In this document: positions 1 to 9,357 of the stretch, one piece after another | Layout of the letters: each line of letters starts with the position of its first letter | How positions within the stretch are numbered: position 1 is the stretch's first letter | Translations under genes and position numbers: made by a program | The notes under the pieces: generated by a model | The model's input: only the letters and a program-made list of their open reading frames with translations | What the model was told of the DNA's origin: nothing | Database searches by the model: none | Assembly (NCBI GenBank): GCA_032718475.1 | Contig: JAUCBJ010005842.1 | Coordinates: 1 to 54,584 of the forward strand | Length of the DNA stretch: 54,584 bases | Source of the DNA: Nemertoderma westbladi | Lineage: Eukaryota; Xenacoelomorpha; Nemertodermatida; Nemertodermatidae | Reading direction: 5' to 3'

Positions 1-618
1 TTAATCCAGGACCAAGGGCGTCCTTATCCCAGAACGAAGGGGGTCCTAGTTACAGGACCAGATTTGCCCTAGAAAGAGGGTCTATGCAGCTACAGGTGGC
101 ACCTCCTTTATGCTGCATGGAGGTGGCAAGTTTTCTTGATCAATGACCTAGAATACCTGACCTGACCTGAGATTATATCTACCAGAATAATACATTAACT
201 ACTGTAGAAAGCCAGCAAGCTGATTTGAAACGAACCTGCCCCTCAAACCAGTACCCCGAGTGAGCAGTTCTATGAAAAGTCGACGAAGCTGAGGTCTATT
301 TTGATCTCCCAACCACTATTTTAGTAGAAGACCGATAGGTCTACTTACTGTACCAATTTTTTTACAAATCTTAATGAGATTGCATGAAATTTGAAACAGA
401 GATAGTTTCATCTCCCTCCTCCTTGCTGGGTGAACCAGAATTTTTATTTTCGCTTTCATTCTTTAGCTACAAGCTTTTGAAAATGGTGTCTCCGTCGATA
501 TTGCACCAGTTACACCGCAGTTATTCTTCAACCTTGTAGAGATTTGTAGTTACTAGTGGAAAGCTGGCCATGCAAGGATTCCAAATTATGTAAAAATATT
601 TGAATTTGGTTGGGAAAT
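1..618. other. Gene-free stretch at window start
   Basis: No supportable gene. Positions 1-110 hold two or three degenerate copies of a ~25-bp GC-rich motif (variants of CCAGGACCAAGGGCGTCC). The rest is unremarkable AT-rich sequence. Confidence 0.5.
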
Positions 619-659
619 ATGCAAATTTCGAATGCCCATATGGCATTCGAAATTTGCAT
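619..659. repeat. Perfect 18-bp inverted repeat (foldback)
   Basis: The arm at 619-636 (ATGCAAATTTCGAATGCC) is repeated exactly in inverted orientation at 642-659, with a 5-nt CATAT spacer. It would fold into a perfect hairpin. It lies about 40 bp upstream of a LINE fragment. Function unknown. Confidence 0.9.
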
Positions 660-696
660 GTATTAGCTTCTGCTGCAGACCATTTATTCTATGAGG

Positions 697-1007
697 TGTC
701 TCATTGGTTCCCCCAAGCTTGACACTAGAACAAAATCGCCTCCGCTTTGCAGGACATTGCTTTCGCCGTGAGGACCAGCCAGTGCATAATCTTTGTACTT
801 TGGCAGCCTCATGGAGTGAATAAGCATGGTGGACAGCCCATGTCTTTCTTGCGACGCATATTAAAGGACACTGGCCTTGAAGATGCGGATGATCTAGCAA
901 ATGTCATGGGTGATAGGGAGTTGTGGCGGCGCAATTTTGTCGACAAGCCGGCACAGCATTCTTAAAAATGCAGCTGCAATGCATCATGCCGATCCTAGTA
1001 GTAGTAA
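697..1007 (+). mobile_element. 5'-truncated LINE, family alpha, 3' end
   Basis: This is the C-terminal end of a non-LTR retrotransposon polyprotein. The translation reads RLRF.GHCFRRED, then HGVNKHGGQPM, then DTGLEDADDL and MGDRELWRRNFVDKP, before a stop near 965. The same segment recurs at 21535-21836, 23737-23906, 31028-31245, 43305-43590, 52718-52840 and 52856-53432, which defines a family in this window (named alpha here). The element ends after the stop in a short untranslated region and a TAGTAGTAG tail at about 996-1007. One frameshift near 795 breaks the reading frame. No target-site duplication was found by eye. Confidence 0.8.
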
Positions 1008-1534
1008 CTACTGTACACACAACCTATACCCGTATCGGTTACACCCCTATCTGCCTATCAGCTGTAGAAAATTTACTTTGCTTTATCTATCTGTCTATTG
1101 CTGGCTGGAGGACCTAACCAATCTGCCAATAGGCCTACAGCAAAAACACGTTCGTGAGGCCTTCGCGAAGCACGAGAGTCTATAAGTACATTATACTAAT
1201 CACTATTAGATATACGAAAACCGTATTTCCCAAAGTATAATATGAGTGAATGGCTATGTTATCAGTTTGTGATAAACTAGTTATAAAAACAGAGATATAT
1301 TTCAGTTTGCCCTTACACACATTAACTGTCATTTGTAAACCTTCTAACTAGGGCTATTTAAGTTAAGTATGACATTTTTAGTTTTACAGTACTCTTCTCC
1401 TTTATTAGCCTCGTCGCGCTCGTCCTCTGTTTTGTGATAAAATAACTTTCCTAAACGAAGACTAACGACCTTTATAACTATGCAATGTATCGAAACTGTG
1501 AGAGAAACTGCTGATTTATGGCAGATGGATACTC

Positions 1535-1762
1535 GTATCCACTGTACTCGTTGCGTTCGTTCGTTGTTTACCAAACTTCCGATTATTTGTAAACTTTTGC
1601 CGGACTACATACGTACCAAGTTTCGTTAAATTTCATTAAGGAATAACCGAGTTATTAGCGATCAAAAATTTACGAAGACGACGACAGACGATGATGACAG
1701 ACAACTATCGTTAATGGCACATATATGCTAAGGCTTTCGCTCACTTCGTGGCTCGCCCCACA
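1535..1762 (+). repeat. Dispersed ~220-bp repeat, GCGAGCC family, copy 1
   Basis: The body contains the conserved blocks AACTTTTGCC, GTACCAAGTTT, ACCGAGTTATTA and the terminal CACTTCGTGGCTCGCCCCAC. The same order occurs at 4165-4348 and, inverted, at 32609-32818 and 48353-48564. The companion end motif (GGCCTTCGCGAAGCA) lies at 1147-1180 but in inverted orientation relative to the body. No coding potential is seen, so this is probably a non-autonomous element of unknown class. Confidence 0.65.
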
Positions 1763-2075
1763 ACGCTAAGATGCCTATTACTGTATTAATGAATGTAACA
1801 TGACCTAGTGGGAGCGGTTTCTGGATATGGATCTAATTCTACGTTGTGCTTGCAGGTACAGCTTCTGTGCGTTGTGCTAGTCAGCCTGTTTGGCCTACAC
1901 ACGCCACTACCTACCGCTACCGGTCCGGTCAGTTTCCAGCATCTGACTGTCTGAGCATCCAGTGCACTTCAGTAACATCTACTTCTGACTTCAGCTTCAG
2001 TTCAGCAGTTAGGCCTATTTAGTTTATGCGGCGTACCGCAGTACTGCAGTAGGCCTACCGGTAATTGTTGTGAAA
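1763..2075 (+). promoter_or_regulatory. Likely 5' leader/promoter of SLC39A9-like gene, with a short uORF
   Basis: This is richer in GC and CpG than its surroundings, as expected next to an expressed gene. A short upstream ORF (ATG at 2026, stop TAG at 2050-2052, eight codons) precedes the main start. An in-frame stop at 2010 means the protein cannot extend further upstream from an earlier ATG. No TATA box is evident. A TTGCAG|GT at about 1850-1857 could be a splice acceptor for an upstream noncoding exon, but this is speculative. Confidence 0.4.
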
Positions 2076-3056
2076 ATGGAGGGAATATTAATGCTATCAA
2101 TTCTTTCGTTATGTATGTTCGGAGGCTGTTTTATAGCGGGTTTAATCCCGCTGTCGATCTCACTGTCCGAGAGTAAACTGCACAGGATAACGGTGCTCGG
2201 TGCCGGTTTACTCGTGGGTACAGCGTTGAGCGTGATAATTCCGGAAGGAGTGAATTCCTTGTATACCAACAACCCGGACGCAGCTCCCGGCCACCAACAT
2301 TCTTTATCTCCGGTTCGGAGAAATCTCCACGAAGATGTGGTGGAGTCCCAGAAGGAAAACCCGTTCCTCGAAGTCGATAAAGATCCTGTAGTAATTATCG
2401 GGGATGGTTCAGCGCTGTCCGGATATCGAATAGAATTGCATAGCTACATCGGTATCTCTCTTGTCTTTGGCTTCGTGTTTATGTTGCTGGTGGATCAGTT
2501 AGGATCCCGGTTCCATTCCCCGCATCCCCCTGTGGCGTCCACTGTTCTTCCCGACGATACCCCGTCCAGCCCCACTTCCCCGCGTACTTCCCACTCGGTT
2601 CTCACCGCTACTATCGGACTCACGGTCCACGCCGCAGCCGATGGCGTAGCTCTGGGCGCCTCAGGCGCCACCACCCGTAGCGACGTGGAGCTTATCGTTT
2701 TCATCGCGATTATGTTGCACAAAGCCCCCGCCGCATTCGGTCTAGTAACTTTTCTCCTACACGACAGTTTAGACAGAAAGACTATCCGCAAACATTTATT
2801 AGTTTTCTCCCTAGCTGCTCCAGTCCTTGCAGTGTTTACTTTCCTTGCTTTGACTCAGTTTGGCGGCTCCACTGACGCCTACGGTACAGGAATAGCGATG
2901 CTGTTTAGCGCGGGGACTTTCCTGTACGTGTCCACCGTTCATATACTACCGGAAGTACAGGCCCGCAATAACGGACGTTTTAGTAAAGTAGATCTACTTA
3001 TATTGGTTGTCGGCTCGTTTCTACCTCTTTTATTGTCGGTCAGTCACAGCCATTAG
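2076..3056 (+). CDS. SLC39A9: ZIP9-type zinc transporter, single exon
   Basis: The 326-aa membrane protein closely matches the ZIP9 branch of ZIP (SLC39) zinc transporters; the human protein is about 307 aa. ZIP9 moves zinc into the cytosol, mainly at the trans-Golgi and plasma membrane, and in vertebrates is also reported as a membrane androgen receptor. Eight hydrophobic segments are visible, at roughly 5-25, 37-57, 121-142, 174-194, 204-226, 238-258, 267-290 and 304-321. Family signatures seen are IIPEGV (54-59), TVHAAADGVALGA with H185 and D189 in TM4, MLHKAPAAFGL with H215 in TM5, and TVHILPE with H289 in TM7. A His-containing loop lies between TM2 and TM3 (GHQH, 72-75). The first ATG after an in-frame stop is at 2076, in good context (A at -3, G at +4). 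The frame is intact and intronless, and its codons are more GC-rich than the flanks. Confidence 0.93.
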   Translation: MEGILMLSILSLCMFGGCFIAGLIPLSISLSESKLHRITVLGAGLLVGTALSVIIPEGVNSLYTNNPDAAPGHQHSLSPVRRNLHEDVVESQKENPFLEVDKDPVVIIGDGSALSGYRIELHSYIGISLVFGFVFMLLVDQLGSRFHSPHPPVASTVLPDDTPSSPTSPRTSHSVLTATIGLTVHAAADGVALGASGATTRSDVELIVFIAIMLHKAPAAFGLVTFLLHDSLDRKTIRKHLLVFSLAAPVLAVFTFLALTQFGGSTDAYGTGIAMLFSAGTFLYVSTVHILPEVQARNNGRFSKVDLLILVVGSFLPLLLSVSHSH

Positions 3057-3889
3057 TCGGGTGGAAGCAGATTATATTTTATTTAAGGCCAATAGAATAG
3101 GGTCGGTGCACGGAAAAATGGATAGCTAAGAAACAATTGAATAACGGAAAACAGAAGTGTCGTGATTCGAGTGTTTTATGTTCAAACTGAAGAAATTTGC
3201 AGAAAAAGATGCTATGCTATACATTAGAATGGTTTAAGTTAACGCGATAAGTCTTTCTAACGCATAATAATAACCGATAATGATTGGCTTCATATTCAAA
3301 TTGTTACAACTAAATCTATATTATTACAGATATGGTTTATTTCACGTAAGGCAGTAAGGGTTGACTTTCTTATGATTATCACCATATTAAATTATCTTAT
3401 GGTGCTGAACCGTATTTTTCTGCAATTCCTCCGCGTTTAACAAAAACTCACCATCCACTCACGGCATCTCGTTACCCATTATATATTCAAATATTGTTCA
3501 CTAGCCAAAAACATTTCCGCGCACCAACCCTTGTTTTTTTAGTGGTGTTTGTTTTGTGTCGTTTGGTGCTATGAATTACCATGACTTTTTATAAGAAGAT
3601 TAAGGAAAAATTACTCTATTAAGTTACCAATATTATTTAATTACGAAATGTTAACGTTACTTTTACTTAACTGCGTTACCTTTACCAAATTGTTTCGATC
3701 GATTTTCCGAAATTGTCGATCGATTATCGATTATTTTCGATTATTACCAATGTAAATAAAAACATTTCAATTAGTTATTGGTTACTAATAGAAACATTTT
3801 CTTCGTAAAAAGAAGATAATGCCTAATGTTTCAAAAAATTAACGCATGTAAAGTGGCACACTTCAATTTGCTGTTGTGAACGGTTTGTT
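3057..3889. other. 3' flank of the SLC39A9-like gene; no other gene
   Basis: AT-rich. Possible polyadenylation signals are ATTAAA at 3386-3391 and AATAAA at 3755-3760; neither is confirmed. A run of ATCGAT-like motifs lies at about 3700-3745. Confidence 0.4.
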
Positions 3890-3922
3890 ACACGTTCGTG
3901 GGGCCTTCGCGCAGCATGAGAC
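3890..3922 (-). repeat. End motif of the GCGAGCC repeat family
   Basis: CACGTTCGTGGGGCCTTCGC and the following GCAGCATGAG match the end motif at 1147-1180 and, reversed, 49937-49973. It lies upstream of a family body at 4165-4348 in the unexpected orientation, as at copy 1. Confidence 0.55.
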
Positions 3923-4164
3923 TCAGTTAACCTGGGAAGCTGAATCCGAGTACTTTGATTGTATTTACAATACGCCGCCATGGGACTGAAAGAGGAAATG
4001 ACTTAGTTGGTACGCAAAAGCTCTACAATTTCGAAAATACAGAAACGAGATGTCGAAACTACATGAATAACAATTTGGTTTTATTTCAGCAAAGATTGGC
4101 CGACTTTTTTCGGTTTTTATCAAAAGTCTGAAACTAACGGTACCGACAGACAAACTGTCTGATT

Positions 4165-4348
4165 TTTGACCAAATTTTAGATTATTTCTAAACTTTTGAC
4201 GGGATTACATACGTACCAGGTTTGGTTTAATTTAATCAAGGAATTACCGAGTTATTGGCGCAGCAATCAAAAATTGAACGACGACGGCAGACAACTCGTT
4301 AATTGTACGTCTATGCTAAGGCTTCGCTCACTTCGAGGCTCGCACCAC
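4165..4348 (+). repeat. Dispersed repeat, GCGAGCC family, copy 2
   Basis: Collinear with copy 1: AAACTTTTGACGG, ATACGTACCAGGTTT, ACCGAGTTATTGG, GCTAAGGCTTCGCTCACTTC and GGCTCGCACCAC. It is noncoding. The distance from the upstream end motif differs from copy 1, so the intervening sequence is variable. Confidence 0.65.
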
Positions 4349-4789
4349 ATTAATATTAATTAATTCATGGACTGTGAGAGGACAAATGCGGATATTAGTA
4401 TTAGAATACTGTGTATGTCCCTATGTATCTTTAGTTTTATTCCAAAAGTTTAACATTACAAAATAATTACAGAAAAATTAAATTAATAAAAAACAGTATT
4501 TGATGCTTTTTGTTTATAATGTTTGATTATTCCTTTATTCATTAATATAGTCAAAAATTATTCGAAAATCATCGCAAATGAGAAAAATTCGACCGATTAT
4601 TATCGACATTATTTTCTTATTATTTTGCACTTTTCGTTCGCTCGTGTAACAAATTATACGGATCATGTAAAGTGGCACTTTATAGACAAGTATGTAAATA
4701 GTTATAAGTCGTTGAAAACATTTATCCCTTTACAGTTTTTTGTTAAATTTTTACCAACTTAATTGTCGCCAAATCCCGTTGATTGTGAC
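4349..4789. other. Gene-free AT-rich stretch
   Basis: No supportable gene or conserved motif. Short chance ORFs only. Confidence 0.4.
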
Positions 4790-4840
4790 ATTTGCGATGC
4801 AAAATTAGATTATAATATAATCTAATTTTGCATCGCAAAT
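4790..4840. repeat. 51-bp perfect palindrome (25-bp arms, 1-nt centre)
   Basis: The arm 4790-4814 begins ATTTGCGATGCAAAATTAG and is repeated exactly inverted at 4816-4840, with only an A at 4815 between. It is flanked by AT-rich DNA with no gene. A perfect, almost spacerless palindrome like this can extrude as a cruciform and is usually unstable, so it may be young. Confidence 0.92.
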
Positions 4841-5286
4841 TTACATAATATATTATATTATTTATGTATTATGAAATTAGAATTCATTTTAATTTAATAA
4901 TAATTTATACTAATTTGAGAACACATCCCTAATCATAGCAATTAATTACTAGGGAGGGATACATCTGGCCTCTGGGATTGTGAATGCAGCAGCAGTAAGA
5001 TTTTATTGCCGCATCAAAAATTATTAATTCTTTACATATAATTTATTTGCCAATACATGTGGTTCTGAATACTCTATCTAGAGTACCGGTACCTATTAAG
5101 TAAAGTAAAGTAACCGTGAAAGTGAAACCGGAAGAAACACAAAGGATTCTCTCTTGGCCGTTACCTGTAATACATGGATTGCAGAGACTGCCATTAATTC
5201 GAACATACATATGCGAAATAGCGCCACTGTAACTATTTTTTTATTTTTTTATATATAATATATATATATTATTTATTTATTGTATA
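4841..5286. other. Gene-free AT-rich stretch
   Basis: No gene seen. Ends in a TATATA/ATTTATTT tract that would be the insertion site of the composite element starting at 5287. Confidence 0.4.
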
Positions 5287-5550
5287 CAAGGATGTTATTA
5301 CGTTACTTTACAGTATCTTTTCAGGAATAACGTAGCTCAATAGTTTTCCGTAACGTAATAGCTTTTCAATACCGTAACGTAATTTTACTGTATATTTTTT
5401 TTTTCCGTAAACCGTAACGTAATAGCGTAATATTTGCTTTAGCTACCAAGCGATCATTTTGGACAAAAACCTTTCACTTTTACTTGCACGTTCTGGTTCT
5501 AGCTATTCAATATAAAGCTAAATTCTTTAATAGGTATTGTTTGTCTGTAC

Positions 5551-5577
5551 ACGGTCTTCTTATAGCCAGCTTCCTGT
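5551..5577 (+). repeat. Motif shared (inverted) with 35945-35970
   Basis: ACGGTCTTCTTATAGCCAGC plus TTCCTG matches the reverse complement of 35945-35970 at 25 of 26 positions. Weaker similarity extends about 15-20 bp on both sides, so a dispersed repeat is likely. Confidence 0.6.
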
Positions 5578-6534
5578 CTTCTCCAGTTATTTATGATGAA
5601 GTCCCCCTATCAATATTGCCAAAAGCTAATTCTACGCGCACTTCTTCAGTATAGGCTGCTTAGCAAGTACAACAACACAAAAACAACAGAAACTACACAT
5701 AGTACACAATAATAATAACTACATAAAACTATATGATACATGGCCTAAATAATAGTTTTAGGACTCATCTGTTTAGAGTTCCAGCAACACTATTAAAATT
5801 CGACCAATCTGAAGGCGACTAAATACAGAATTCTAGAACACAATAATTATCGTGCTGAGTTAATTTCCAAGATTGTATAAATTCATAGTTTATTTTAAGG
5901 AAAATAATAATAACGTTTTATACAGGAGTTAAGGGAATAAAGTAGTTTCCTAGCGACTAGAAGCAACTGCTGATTGTAGTTTAGTGCGAGTGTATCAAAT
6001 AATAATAATACTGGCTGATCATTCGGATGACGTTGTGATGTATGCGTTATGTAATAAGAAAACAATTTAACGAAACAAGTGAGTAATGGGTGGGATAGAT
6101 AAAATCAGAGGCAGGATCCCATCTCTGCCTCTCGCGATCTAGTGTCCTAACTAAGTATCGCACCGTAGTAGCATCACGAAAGGTACCTGAGGCCGTAAAA
6201 TGTTCGCTCAACGCTTACTTAAGTGGCTGGTAAGGCGATCGCCACCTCGGTGATTTCTTTTAGGACTTTAACGGGGTGAGACCACCTTTTAAATAAGTCC
6301 ACTTCCTTGGGGACCCGGGAAATATTCTCGAATGAGTATAAATCTCGTATAAATTGCCCCAATTGCTTCGCTGATTGAAACTGTAATTTTCCGATTTTTA
6401 GACAACAATAGGATGAGATTTTAAATATCTCTTTGTAGTCCTATATGGACATATTACGTTACGGTATTGTCGGTAATACGCAATTATTTTTTGCGGAATA
6501 CAGTAACGTAACGTAATTTGGAAATTATTCCGTA

Positions 6535-9250
6535 ATGACCCAGGTCGTTGACAAACCAACCCGCTTGAACAGTACCATCGATCTACTTATTACCAACGAT
6601 TTAGACTACATAGACAAAGTAAATGTGTATGGTACCAATTATTCAGACCACAATGTTGTACAAATTTTCACGAGTAAAATAGAAGCAAACACACAACAAA
6701 ATATAGAACGCAATAACGTACCGGTGCAAGGTTTTAAGAACCTGAACTTTATTTCTGAAAAAACTGATTGGGTATCCATGAAATCAGAAATTAAAGAAAC
6801 AGATTGGTCAGAATTATTTCGAGATAAAACGTCGGACCAAAAAGTTGAAATTTTGTTACAAAATTTAGAATCTATTTGCGAAAGTAACGTCCACCGAGAA
6901 AACCAATTTCAAAAGCAAAAATTCCCTTAGACAGACGGTCATTATTTAAAAAACGAACAAAGTTGTTGAAAAGAATAATAAATTCAACGTCAAAAGTGAA
7001 AATAGCCAAATTAAATTCCGATTTGACTAAACTCGATTCAGAGTTATATCTATCTCGCCAGCATGAATCAAAAAGGAACGAAATTAATGCCGTGAATAAG
7101 ATCAAAGTAAATCCGAAATTCTTTTTTTCCTTTGCTAACACGAAACGTAAGGATAAGGTAAATGTTGGTCCTTTTGTTATTAACGGCAAAATAGTTTCTA
7201 ATCCCGTTGATGTTTGTGAAACTTTACACGAACAATACCAATCAGTTTTTTCCAATCCAATTGCAGCTCTTAGGGTCTACTCACCCTCAGAGTTCTTTAA
7301 AGTCGATCAAGATACCAAACTAACTGATGTCCCGATTACATTAGAACTTATTATCATGGCTATTGATAAGCAATGTGCAGCCTCATCGGCAGGTCCTGAT
7401 GGTATTCCAGCTCTTCTACTCAAATCATGTAAGAATGAGTTGGCCCATCCCCTCTCTATAATCTATCAGGAATCATTATCATCTGGTATATTTCCATCTA
7501 CTTTTAAATTTGGACATATTACCCCAATATTTAAGAAAGGATCCCGACTGGAGCCAATTAATTATCGACCAGTAAGTCTTACATCCATCCTCTCAAAGAC
7601 CCTTGAACGTTTAGTAAGGTGGAGACTAGTAGAATATCTGGAGATAAATAACCTCCTTAATGTGACTCAGCATGGCTTCCGGGCTGGGCGTTCTTGTCTT
7701 TCCCAACTACTAGACCATTACACATACATTCTAGACTTGCTGGCAACGGCTGAAGGAGCCGATGTGATCTACCTTGACTTTGCCAAGGCATTTGACAAGG
7801 TAGACCACGGCGTCTTACTTCACAAAATTAAAAAACTTGGTATCAGCGGTAGTTTGGGAGTGTGGCTCGCAAACTTCCTAACAAATCGGTCCCAGAAAGT
7901 TGTAATAAACGGTGCCAGTTCCCATCCCCAACCCATCCTTAGCGGGGTTCCACAAGGAACGGTACTTGGACCCCTACTGTTCCTTATTATGGTTGGGGAC
8001 ATTAACACTAACACAAACAATAAATTATCATCATTTGCTGACGACACAAGAGTAACTGCTCCATCTCTTAACAATGATGACAATAATCTACAAAGAGATT
8101 TGAATACAATATATGATTGGGCTGTAAATAACAATATGCATCTGCATGGTGACAAATTTGAGCATCTGCACTACAGCAACAAACCCAAATCTCATCCACA
8201 CAATAGCTACACTTATATAAATTCTACTGGCGACCATTTGATAATAACTTCAGATCATGCAACTAAAGATCTAGGTGTGACCATGAGTGATAATGGGCGT
8301 TTTTCATTACATATCACAAACATTTGTAAAACCGGATCTCAGTTATGTGGCTGGATACTAAGGACATTTACAACCCGTAATGTAATCCCCATGGTTACGC
8401 TTTTTAATTCTCTCGTCCGTCCAAGACTCGAATATTGCTGCCAGTTGTGGAACCCAGCTACTGTAGCTGATATCCAAAAAATTGAAAATGTACAACGGGC
8501 CTACACCCGCCGCATATTTGGAATGAAGGACATAAATTATTGGGAACGCTTTAAAATGTTACGGTTATATTCGCTCGAGCGGAGGAGAGAAAGGTATATA
8601 ATAATATATACATGGAAAATTATCGAAAATAGAGTTCCAAATATTTCAGATCTAACCTATAAAATTAAATCTACAAAAAACATCCGCAGAGGTCGACTTT
8701 GTACCATACCTTCCCTTGCAAGTAAGGCTACATGTCGCGTCTCCTCTCTTATAGACAACAGTTTTTGTGTTATTGGACCTAAATTATTTAACACCATCCC
8801 AAAACATATAAGAGACTTGACAGGCTGCGCACTGGAGACTTTTAAAAAGCATCTTGATGCATATCTTTTCACCGTCCCAGATTGTCCAGGCTCGCCTGGA
8901 TACACTGACTCGAGACCTATCCAGTCAAACTCCCTAACTAAGGTACAAGTATTAAAATAAATTAAATGGACTACATTTCTTTCATTGCATTGTCCATTTA
9001 AACAGAAGAATTAGCCAGTTTTTGCACAATTTGTATACAATGTATATTTTTACTATAATGTTTTTTTTTTTTCTCATTATTAGTTATGTGCATTTTGTGC
9101 CTTATTTGCGTAATTTTTACAACTGTAGGCCCGTACTTAATTATTTGATATACTGCAGTTTTTAGGTTTATGTACTTAATTTGGTGTGCTCTACGAGTTC
9201 TACCGTGTGAATTTTAAATCGCTAAATATATATACAAGAATACAAGAATG
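6535..9250 (+). pseudogene. CR1/Jockey-like LINE, 5'-truncated, one frameshift
   Basis: A nearly complete non-LTR retrotransposon ORF2. The tail of the apurinic-type endonuclease comes first (DKPTRLNSTIDLLITN, then the catalytic SDH motif at about 6640), followed by a linker. The reverse transcriptase runs from about 7380 to 8180: SSAGPDGIPALLLKS, INYRPVSLTSILSKTLERLV, YLDFAKAFDKVDH, SGVPQGTVLGPLLF and the active-site SFADDT. The C-terminal domain includes RPRLEYCCQLWNP and KMLRLYSLERRRERY. The frame shifts once in an A-rich stretch at about 6910-6920; otherwise it is open from 6535 to 8960. The first roughly 200 residues of the endonuclease and all of ORF1 are missing. The 3' untranslated region ends near 9250 in two copies of an ATACAAGA octamer, like the octamer tails of CR1-type elements. 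The copy looks relatively young because the frame is so well kept. Confidence 0.88.
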
Positions 9251-9283
9251 TAATATCGTAACTTAAAAAGTTCAGTTTTTCAA

Positions 9284-9347
9284 CCGTAACGTAACGTAAT
9301 ACCGTAACGTAACGTAACGTAACGTAACGTAACGTAACGTAACGTAA
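9284..9347. repeat. CGTAA pentamer tandem repeat
   Basis: Uninterrupted CGTAA units, about nine at the right side, precede the inverted end AAAACATCCTTG. It is not a known telomere repeat and it is internal. It matches the ACGTTA motifs at the left end of the candidate element. Confidence 0.8.
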
Positions 9348-9357
9348 AACATCCTTG

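Larger units (their letters stand above)
5287..9357. mobile_element. Candidate composite DNA transposon with inverted ends and CGTAA subterminal repeats
   Basis: The left end reads CAAGGATGTTATTACGTTAC (5287-5306). The right end, reverse-complemented, reads CAAGGATGTTTTACGTTACG (9338-9357). Both sides continue inward with many ACGTTA/CGTAAC motifs: dispersed at 5296-5440 and 6450-6535, and tandem at 9284-9347. The flanking octamers ATTGTATA and ATTATTTA agree at 6 of 8 positions, compatible with an eroded hAT-type 8-bp duplication, though the region is AT-rich. No transposase was recognised inside, so the element would be non-autonomous. A LINE (6535-9250) lies within it. Element class is inference. 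Confidence 0.5.

Noticed and set aside
586-900. Minus-strand ORF opposite the first LINE fragment
   Set aside because: Shadow of the plus-strand LINE; the same antisense frame recurs opposite the copy at 53124-53330.
2070-2075. GTG start for the zinc transporter
   Set aside because: The ATG at 2076 is in good context and yields the expected ZIP9 N-terminus; GTG is not a normal animal start.
6170-6400. Structured, GC-richer stretch reminiscent of a small nuclear RNA or SINE
   Set aside because: No snRNA hallmark (Sm site with flanking stems, conserved 5' sequence) and no A/B boxes could be placed.
9284-9347. Telomeric repeat
   Set aside because: CGTAA is not a known metazoan telomere unit, the tract is internal and short, and it fits the subterminal motif of the candidate element.
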